DNA from: Gonocerus acuteangulatus
Taxonomy: Eukaryota; Arthropoda; Insecta; Hemiptera; Coreidae
DNA length: 64,000 bases
Reading direction: 5' to 3'
Assembly (NCBI GenBank): GCA_946811695.1
Contig: OX328126.1
Location: 5,106,962-5,170,961, forward strand
Shown here in pieces: positions 57,801 to 64,000 of the stretch. The notes beneath the pieces were generated by a model. It had not been told where the DNA came from. It made no database searches and worked only from the letters and a program-made list of their open reading frames with translations. Each line of letters starts with the position of its first letter. Within the stretch, counting starts at the first letter, position 1. The position numbers and the translations under genes were made by a program.

Positions 57801-58677
57801 GCTAAAGCATGTTACATGTTTTAGTCCGTTTCCTCCTCGTCTCCATGCAAAAGAAAACCCGCTTTTGACGTAGATCCTATGGTTGGCCAAGCTGGAGGTG
57901 GGCCGATGAAAAATGTCGATGACACTAACAATTTTCATGAAATATGAAACTGAAAGCTTTCCTTCTGCGGTTAACTAACTACAAACGATCCCCCCTCCCT
58001 CTAGTGTATTCAGTGAGCTGTGATGCAATTACTGCTGGTTTTATGTGCTACAGTCACCGCCAAACCACAGCTGCACTTGACACTTCATAAAGTCCAACCA
58101 TTCCGAACTATAAACCACAGTTCTTCCTCCGCACAGAATCCTACGAGAGCTTGTCAATTATTTATGAAATACAAGGACTTTGGTGTGTTATATGCAGTTT
58201 CTGATAATCTTCTCAGAGCCGGACGGAATTATAAACGTTTATTTATTTATTTATTCTTTTAAGGAGCTACGTAACGTAGGCGATTGGCTCCATGAAATGT
58301 TTATTTGTTACGGAGCACCACAACAGCAAGGTGATATGCTCGCATACTGCGTGAAAATTAATTCAATAAAATTAAGCAAATAGGTAAAAAAAAAAAAAAA
58401 AAAAAAAAAAAATTTAAATTTATAAAGTATAAACACAAAGAGACAAAGCATAGAAAATCATTAGAAAAAAAAAAAAAAAGAAGAAAAAAGAGGGATAAAG
58501 AAAATAAAAAAATAAAAATAAATAAATAAAAACTTCAAACAAAACAATAACCGAAATATTGTAGGAACAAATAAATAATAGAGTGTCTGATAGTTTGTTA
58601 CAATATAAAAATCATTATTCTATGTCTTGAGGGATTTAATGTAAGGACATTGTATACAGAAGCCGCTCTTATGCACG

Positions 58678-58678
<1 letters not shown>
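57801..58678. other. unassigned region with A-rich tracts
   Basis: A-runs at 58384-58412 and 58466-58480 and (AATA)n-like DNA to ~58540. No supported gene; short forward frames at 58020-58383 have no recognisable motif. Confidence 0.45.

Positions 58679-58721
<43 letters not shown>
58679..58721. repeat. (CA)n microsatellite
   Basis: A pure CA run directly at the 3' end of the minus-strand LINE; it may be the element's tail. Confidence 0.95.
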
Positions 58722-58722
<1 letters not shown>

Positions 58723-58782
58723 AAACATACAAAAACATTTATTTACAATCGCTTCATTAAACCATACATCCGTTCTCTTGAG

Positions 58783-60147
58783 TCATATTTTGTCGTACAG
58801 TTTCATTTTATGTAAGTGTTGTAGAATGGTAACAATGTGTGGGCTTTTTTCAGAAAATAGTTCGGACATGTGATGTGGAATCGTTAAATAGTCTCGTGTT
58901 CTGCATTCTGTAAGTAAGTGTTTAACTGTTAGTTGTCTGTTGCATGTCTGACATATTGGACTGTCTTGTCTAGTCATGAGATGGGAATGTGTTAAATGTG
59001 TATGTCCAATTCTAAGTCTTGTAATTACTACTTCATCACGTCTTGATAGCTGTGTACTAGCTTGCCATTCATGAGTACTGCTTTTTATCTCCCTTAGGAG
59101 GTTGTCTCTTGTGCTGTACCATGAGGCTTGCCATCCAAGACGGATATTTTCAGTAATTTGTAAGTGTAAGTCTTCAGTCGCAAGGAGGTTCAAGTCAAAT
59201 GATTCTCTTCCGCTTGCTTGTTTTGCTTGTTCGTCCGCCGTTGTTGATTGTCCAATATTTTCATGTCCTGGTACCCACAACATTGTTACCAGTATGTTGT
59301 GTGTCTGAAGTCTGATTATGTGTTCTAAAATTTGTATGATGATAGGATTAGTGTTGTAAATGTGTAAGGAGAGTAAACAACTTAATGAGTCCGAGCAAAC
59401 TGTTATGGTCTGTGTTGTAGTTTGTACGTTAGATAGACCTAAGAGAATACCATGCAGCTCAGCGGTGTATATGCTTGTGCTTTTCGGTAAAGTGACGAGA
59501 TGTTTTTCTCGATTTATAATAGCAGCTGCACCGACGCCATCATTCATCTTAGATCCATCAGTGAATAGGTAAAGGGTATCTGTGTTTGTCTGCGTTAAAT
59601 GTTTGTACGTAGTCTGGTAAAAGTATTTAGAGAGTGTGTCAGTCTTTTTAAATGTTGTCAGAGTCAAGTCAATTTTTAAGTTATTTACTCTCCAGGGAGG
59701 AATTGAGAGATGTCTTTGCGTGTACGTCGGTTGTGTAAGAACATGTCCATTCTCTCTATCAATCATACAGCGTACCATGAGCGGCTTGTGTTTTGCTCCT
59801 GTCTGTGTGTATATGTCTACATATGGGTTGAATAAAAATGAATTTACACACTGTGACTTTAATGATTTTGATTTTGTAACAAATTTTAGACAAATCATCT
59901 GACGTCTATTATCCAGTGGAAGCTCTCCTGATTCTGCATAAAGGCTGTTTACGGGACTGGATCTAAATGCTCCTAAGGCGATCCGGATTCCCGTATTATG
60001 CACTGTATCTAACGCTTTCAGAGTACTTGAACTGGCAGATGAATATACTATAGAACCATAATCCAGTAGCGACCTGGTAAAGGCTCGATAAAATCTAAGC
60101 ATGGTACATTTGTCAGCTCCCCACTTAGTGTTACTAAGAATCCTCAA
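58783..60147 (-). CDS. LINE ORF2 C-terminal part with RNase H and zinc knuckle
   Basis: 454 codons: RT thumb region (KWGADKCTMLRFYRAFTRSL, LDYGSIVYSSASSSTLKALD, HNTGIRIALGAFRSSP). RNase H has D197 (LFTDGSK), E230 (TAELHGI), D253 (CSDSLSC) and D305 (STTADEQAK). A C399-x2-C402-x7-H410-x4-C415 knuckle lies near the end. The frame is open to its stop, but upstream continuity is broken by a frameshift at ~60150. It is clearly homologous to the 11148-12425 protein, but too diverged to be a recent sister copy. Catalytic residues for RNase H are complete. The polymerase core is missing or inverted, so it cannot retrotranspose alone. Confidence 0.85.
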   Translation of the reverse strand: MRILSNTKWGADKCTMLRFYRAFTRSLLDYGSIVYSSASSSTLKALDTVHNTGIRIALGAFRSSPVNSLYAESGELPLDNRRQMICLKFVTKSKSLKSQCVNSFLFNPYVDIYTQTGAKHKPLMVRCMIDRENGHVLTQPTYTQRHLSIPPWRVNNLKIDLTLTTFKKTDTLSKYFYQTTYKHLTQTNTDTLYLFTDGSKMNDGVGAAAIINREKHLVTLPKSTSIYTAELHGILLGLSNVQTTTQTITVCSDSLSCLLSLHIYNTNPIIIQILEHIIRLQTHNILVTMLWVPGHENIGQSTTADEQAKQASGRESFDLNLLATEDLHLQITENIRLGWQASWYSTRDNLLREIKSSTHEWQASTQLSRRDEVVITRLRIGHTHLTHSHLMTRQDSPICQTCNRQLTVKHLLTECRTRDYLTIPHHMSELFSEKSPHIVTILQHLHKMKLYDKI

Positions 60148-60149
60148 TA

Positions 60150-60340
60150 AATTTAGCGATTTGTTGCATTATTGAGGAGTCCTTGTATATGGGGTACCCA
60201 AGTTAAGCGTTGATCGAATGTCACTCCAAGAAATGTTAGTGTTCGTGTTTGTGTTATTTGAGTATTGTTTAAAGTTAAATTCGAATTTTGTATGTTATGT
60301 TTTTTTGTGAATATGATGTACTTGGGTAAGGATAGGCTCA
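60150..60340 (-). pseudogene. LINE RT segment upstream of the frameshift
   Basis: The minus strand reads KYIIFTKKHNIQNSNLTLNN, TQITQTRTLTFLGVTFDQRL and TWVPHIQGLLNNATNR, then a stop. The next frame picks up NKSLNLLRILSNTKWG within a few bases, so a single-base-scale indel near 60152 separates it from the 454-codon frame. FLGV-FD-RLTW is the conserved end of Jockey-type reverse transcriptases. Confidence 0.85.
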
Positions 60341-60344
60341 GTAT

Positions 60345-60480
60345 ATTCTGATGACTTTCTCCAGGACAATGGAGTGCCTCAAGGTGGTGTTCTGAGTACC
60401 ACACTCTTCAATATAGCTATTAATTCCGTTGGACGCTTTATTCCGCAAGGAGTATCATACTGTCAATATGCTGACGACTA
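60345..60480 (+). pseudogene. inverted RT fragment (motifs B and C)
   Basis: The plus strand reads FLQDNGVPQGGVLSTTLFNI, AINSVGRFIPQGVSYCQYAD and D, then a TAG. NGVPQGGVLS is RT motif B and YADD is the catalytic motif C. It lies head-to-head with the minus-strand LINE, and in a normal element it would precede the KYIIFTKK segment by a few dozen codons. Confidence 0.85.
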
Positions 60481-61120
60481 GGACTGGATTCAAATTTTCA
60501 GACGATAAATTATAAACGTTACACTCGAAACAAGGATGAAATCGATACAAAGTTTTTAAAGGAGTTGAACGTCAATCGTTATGGTCCCCACGAAAAGTGC
60601 TAATGACCAGACGGTTTTAACAAATACCAAAATGAAACTCATTGCATTTATAACCACTGTCTGTCATATTCCATCTTCCATTAAAACCATCACGAAAACA
60701 GTTTTTCTTAACTCATTCGATACTGATAGGCACTTTCGTGACAACAGGCACATTCGACTCAAGGCCATTTTTTTGCTTCTGGACTGAAAGCCACCGCTTT
60801 GAACCGTGGTTTGGTAAGGTCTAGTTATTCCTGTAGCCGTCAGAATTCATTAAAAATGCAGTTTGAGTCTATAGAATTTTGGATTTCTTCTGCTACCAAG
60901 GCCCTTTGCATAGTTAGGGTCCCTCTGAAGGGCCTTATTTTTGTTATACCAGTTGATGTGTAGACAGAAATCATGTTCCGTCTATAATATACCAAAGTTT
61001 TTTTCTAATAAATAATTTTAACGCTATTTAAAAAAAATATATTTATAAATTTTATACATATTTATTTATAAAATAAAATAAAATTGTAAAAGTAAAAAAA
61101 AAAAAAAAAATAGTTTTTGA
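60481..61120. other. unassigned region
   Basis: AT-rich DNA with no credible frame. Ends in an A-run near 61090-61110. Confidence 0.45.
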
Positions 61121-61500
61121 GCCTGCCGTTGACTTGTGTAGAGCCTAGAATTGAAAATGTATGGTGATGGAGTCTCAGGTATTAAATTGCCGTCCTGTGG
61201 AACCAGGAGAGTGAGACGGGCTCCACTCCACGGGCATCTATGGGCGTGCCGTTGACTTGTGTAGAGCCTAGAATTGAAAATGTATGGTGATGGAGTCTCA
61301 GGTATTAAATTGCCGTCCTGTGGAACCAGGAGAGTGAGACGGGCTCCACTCCACGGGCATCTATGGGCGTGCCGTTGACTTGTGTATAGTCTAGAATTGA
61401 AAATGTATGGTGATGGAGTCTCAGGTATTAAATTGCCGTCCTGTGGAACCAGGAGAGTGAGACGGACTCCACTCCACGGGCATTTATGGGCGTGCCGTTT
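61121..61500. repeat. 123-bp tandem repeat, ~3 units
   Basis: GTGCCGTTGACTTGTGTAGA, TATGGTGATGGAGTCTCAGG and GACGGGCTCCACTCCACGGG recur at 123 bp spacing. A few substitutions mark the third unit. Confidence 0.92.
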
Positions 61501-61569
61501 GTCGTCTTGTAAGGGTTAACAAAACCTGGAATCTTGTCCAGAATGATTAAATGTATTAGAAATAAAATA

Positions 61570-61625
61570 AGAAAACGAATGTCGTAAAAGGCTACAAGGG
61601 CTCTGAGGGCAGATGGTATCTCATT
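61570..61625 (-). mobile_element. SINE 3' fragment
   Basis: GTCGTAAAAGGCTACAAGGG, CTCTGAGGGCAGATGGTATC and TCATTCTTCGAC match the 3' end of the SINE at 491-828 in the same orientation. The tRNA head is absent. Confidence 0.65.
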
Positions 61626-61649
61626 CTTCGACTTCAGCAAACTAGAGAA

Positions 61650-62280
61650 ATAATTTAATAGATTAACTGTACAGTCCAATGAGGCTGGGACTGTGCAGGC
61701 AAGGCCTGATGTGTGTAGAAAAGAGGATATTTGCTTCACATACAGTGGTATTTGCTTCCCTGCCTTGAGGTTTATTTTAGCGTGTGTGTGCTAGATCCGT
61801 TCAGGCCAAACTGTCTCTGCCTTATGATTTGAATTGAACTTGTCCACCTTAGCATTTTAGACGTTTCAGCGTCTGGATTCTACTTCTAAAACGTAGAATG
61901 TAAAACACCAGGTGAGGAATTCCAAAAGTGCTTCCAACTGTGACTTTCATATTTATACATATTCATTTCAAAAAGTCCTGCTTGCAGGAACTGCGTCATC
62001 CGTGTTTCCTATGGCATTCCTAGTGACAAAGCACAGGAAACCAACTTACTTCTCTCTCATTCTTATGGAAGGCTCTATAAGTCAATGAAGAACTAAAATA
62101 CTCATTACATTCCTTAATGCCTTTAAAAAGCAACCAATAAGAAAAAGAGATAGCAGACAAAACAACGTTCTAAAGAACGAAACCAACATCATTACATTAT
62201 TAGGAAATATTAACATGGTGTCTTCGAATCGCCAGAAAGCTCTATTACTAACAACAAAAAAATGTTTCTAATTTTACTTA
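61650..62280 (+). repeat. large direct duplication, left unit
   Basis: Aligns with 63366-64000 over more than 600 bp: AATAGATTAACTGTACAGTC, AGAGGATATTTGCTTCACAT, TTAGCATTTTAGACGT, ACTAAAATACTCATTACA and GGTGTCTTCGAATCGCCAGA. Spacing is about 1.72 kb. Each unit contains one copy of the 57 bp hairpin block. Confidence 0.88.
61971..62025 (+). repeat. 57-bp dispersed hairpin block, copy 4
   Basis: AAAAGTCCTGCTTGCAGG, GAACTGCGTCATC, then a shortened GTGTTTCC arm and CATTCCTAGTG. The hairpin is weakened relative to copies 1-3. Confidence 0.75.
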
Positions 62281-62399
62281 TCCTGTTTTATTGACAAACA
62301 CATTTTCTAATATTATATGTAATTTAAAAAAAAAATAACAAGAAATAAAAAGAGACAAAAAAACCTTTCAATAACATTTTTTTTTTTTTTTTAATTTGA

Positions 62400-62545
62400 C
62401 CGTCCTATTATAAATTGCTTTAGGATCTTTTCTGTAGAGAATGAAGTGAGCTTTCGAAAGTTTACTTTCCACTTACCACGATTTCCCAACCGTTTTCGAG
62501 ATATTTTAGAAAATATACGAAAATCCCAAAACGTTTCATCCTAGA
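62400..62545 (+). repeat. dispersed repeat family A, partial copy 4
   Basis: Aligns with 16280-16420 (TCTTTTCTGTAGAGAATGAA, AGCTTTCGAAAGTTTACTTT, AACCGTTTTCGAGATATTTT). Only the central part is present. Confidence 0.6.
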
Positions 62546-63365
62546 AAAATAATTTAGTCAGTACTATTGTCCGACCGCTTGATTGTCCCTATTCTAATCT
62601 GGGTTACCCTAGAAGCAGTGGGACCACCATTCATACTCCTGAGAGGTAAAATCTCTCAGTGGTTGTTCGAAATCCGAACTTTGAGAAACAGTAGACAAAT
62701 TTATATGTATATTGAAATTAGCAATTGAAATAAACTTGTGTTAAATTAAATAAACAATTATTGGGTCCACAGACCACTCATGTTGGTCTAGGTATAGAAA
62801 AGTCTGTTTCCAATAGTGTTAAGAGAATTATTTAAGTTTTGCCCTTGGAAAGGAGAACATGGATGGTTTTAAGCGAATTGACAAAGCAAGGGGAGTTAGC
62901 GGACCTACCTACCTTCCTAACATTTCCAATTCTCCGGGGCTTACAAACTTGCTTATCTCCAATAATGGGTTTGGTCGCTGTGTGTTTGACTTAGTGAACC
63001 GGTTTAATTTCAACATACGGATTGCCGAAGGGAGTAATAATTCAACTTTAATGGAATTAAGATCCAGGGGAGATTGAGTCTAGAGTTATGTTGACGATAT
63101 TACCCCGGTGTTTGAGGAAGTTGAGGTTCCATCTATAGGTTATGCTCCAAGTATATATACAAATAACATGAGATACGGATCGTGGAGCAATTAATGTTAA
63201 AACTTTCAATGGGATCAATTTACTGGATAGAAATTGAAAGCACCAAATGTATAGCAGTCAAAAGGTGCCCATAACGATGAGGGATATCTCATGATTTGGA
63301 CTGCGCAGTCCAGATTATTCCTCACCGTAAATAGGACATACTTGAGAGAGTTGATAATAATGAAA
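62546..63365. other. unassigned region
   Basis: A 72-codon forward frame at 62859-63077 (MDGFKRIDKARGVSGPTYLP) looks less AT-biased than its surroundings but has no motif I can name. No other feature seen. Confidence 0.4.
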
Positions 63366-64000
63366 ACATCCAATAGATTAACTGTACAGTCCAATGAGAC
63401 CGAGACTGTGCAGGCCAGGCTTGATGTGTCTGGACAAGAGGATATTTGCTTCACATTCAGTGGGTCTACTATAACTAGACTGTGCCGTCCCTGTCTTGAG
63501 GTTCATTAACTTATCGTGGGCGTGCTAGATTGTGTGCAGTCTCTGCCTTGATATTTGAACTGTATGGCAATCTTAGCATTTTAGACGTGCGTGTGGATTC
63601 TTCTTCTAAAAGGTAGAATATAATCCACCAGGCGAAAAATTCCAGAAGTGCTTACAGCTGTGACTTTCAAATTTATATATATTAATTTCAAAAAGTCCTA
63701 CTCACAGGAACTGCGTCATCTTAGCGTTTCCTATCGTATTCCTAGTGACAAAGCACAGGAAACCAACTTAGTTCTCCCTCATTCTTATGGGAGTCTCTAC
63801 AAGTCAATGAAGAACTAAAATACTCATTACACTCATTAATGTCTTTAAAAAACAACCAATAAGAAAAAGAGATAGCAGACAAAAAAACGTTCTAAATGAC
63901 GAAACCAACATCATTACATTAGAAGGAAATATTCACATGGTGTCTTCGAATCGCCAGAAAGCTCTATTTCTAACATAAAAAAATGTTTCTAATTTTACTT
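63366..64000 (+). repeat. large direct duplication, right unit
   Basis: Partner of 61650-62280. It runs off the window edge, so its full length is unknown. Confidence 0.88.
63691..63747 (+). repeat. 57-bp dispersed hairpin block, copy 5
   Basis: AAAAGTCCTACTCACAGG, GAACTGCGTCATCTTAGCG, TTTCCTATCGTATTCCTAGTG. It shares its right flank with copy 4 because both lie in the larger duplication. Confidence 0.78.

Larger units (their letters stand above)
58722..60480 (-). mobile_element. 5'-truncated Jockey-type LINE with inverted 5' piece
   Basis: The minus strand from ~60340 to 58783 encodes the end of the reverse transcriptase, RNase H and zinc knuckle. Bases ~60345-60480 encode an upstream part of a reverse transcriptase on the plus strand. 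Head-to-head orientation of a 5' piece and the 3' body is the classic result of twin priming. A short 3' UTR (~60 bp) then runs into (CA)n. Confidence 0.82.

Overview
This is eukaryotic, AT-rich, repeat-dominated intergenic DNA with no intact host gene that I can support. The mobile elements (Jockey-type LINEs with a C-terminal RNase H, Tc1/mariner, piggyBac, many short inverted-repeat elements, tRNA- and 5S-derived SINEs, Penelope-like hammerhead motifs) point to an invertebrate, most likely an arthropod. That assignment is inference from element types, not from a marker gene.

About 45% of the window is tandem repeat, in at least twelve unrelated arrays. They are: 48 bp (1-415), 57 bp (2381-5000), 24 bp (8014-8828), a 15-20 bp motif with a ~450 bp higher-order period (8888-10333), 15 bp (13548-14372), ~142 bp (17677-18345), a dominant 126 bp satellite of ~121 units (25503-40717), 49 bp (43626-44608), an unrelated 49 bp (45247-49072), 23 bp (52170-52594), 65 bp (53083-54318) and 123 bp (61121-61500). 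Several have unit lengths divisible by three and therefore create long but spurious open frames.

Between the arrays are dead or non-autonomous transposons. Region 1-2.4 kb: a SINE and a dispersed repeat carrying a small MITE. 5.2-7.3 kb: a foldback element and an internally deleted Tc1 with intact ends. 11-15.2 kb: two LINE 3' ends and a 5S rRNA-like copy. 16-25.4 kb: dispersed repeats, long-TIR elements, a SINE, hammerhead-like hairpins and an unrecognised coding remnant. 41-45 kb: a LINE 3' end and a duplicated block. 49.8-50.5 kb: a SINE and an 81 bp-stem hairpin inside (TA)n. 52.6-56.3 kb: a nest of a foldback repeat containing a TTAA-flanked piggyBac relic, which contains a 65 bp satellite and a hammerhead-bearing inverted-repeat insert with its own target duplication. 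57-60.5 kb: a MITE, a SINE and a LINE with an inverted 5' piece. 61-64 kb: a ~1.7 kb-spaced duplication.

The most interesting signal is a set of hairpins that fit the hammerhead ribozyme core (CTGANGA, stem II, GAAA) near 21.8, 22.9, 50.3, 54.6 and 55.2 kb. Two copies of one family show compensatory changes in stem II, and both sit inside (TA)n tracts. Two MITE insertions can also be proven inside the window, because an uninterrupted paralogue of each target is present.
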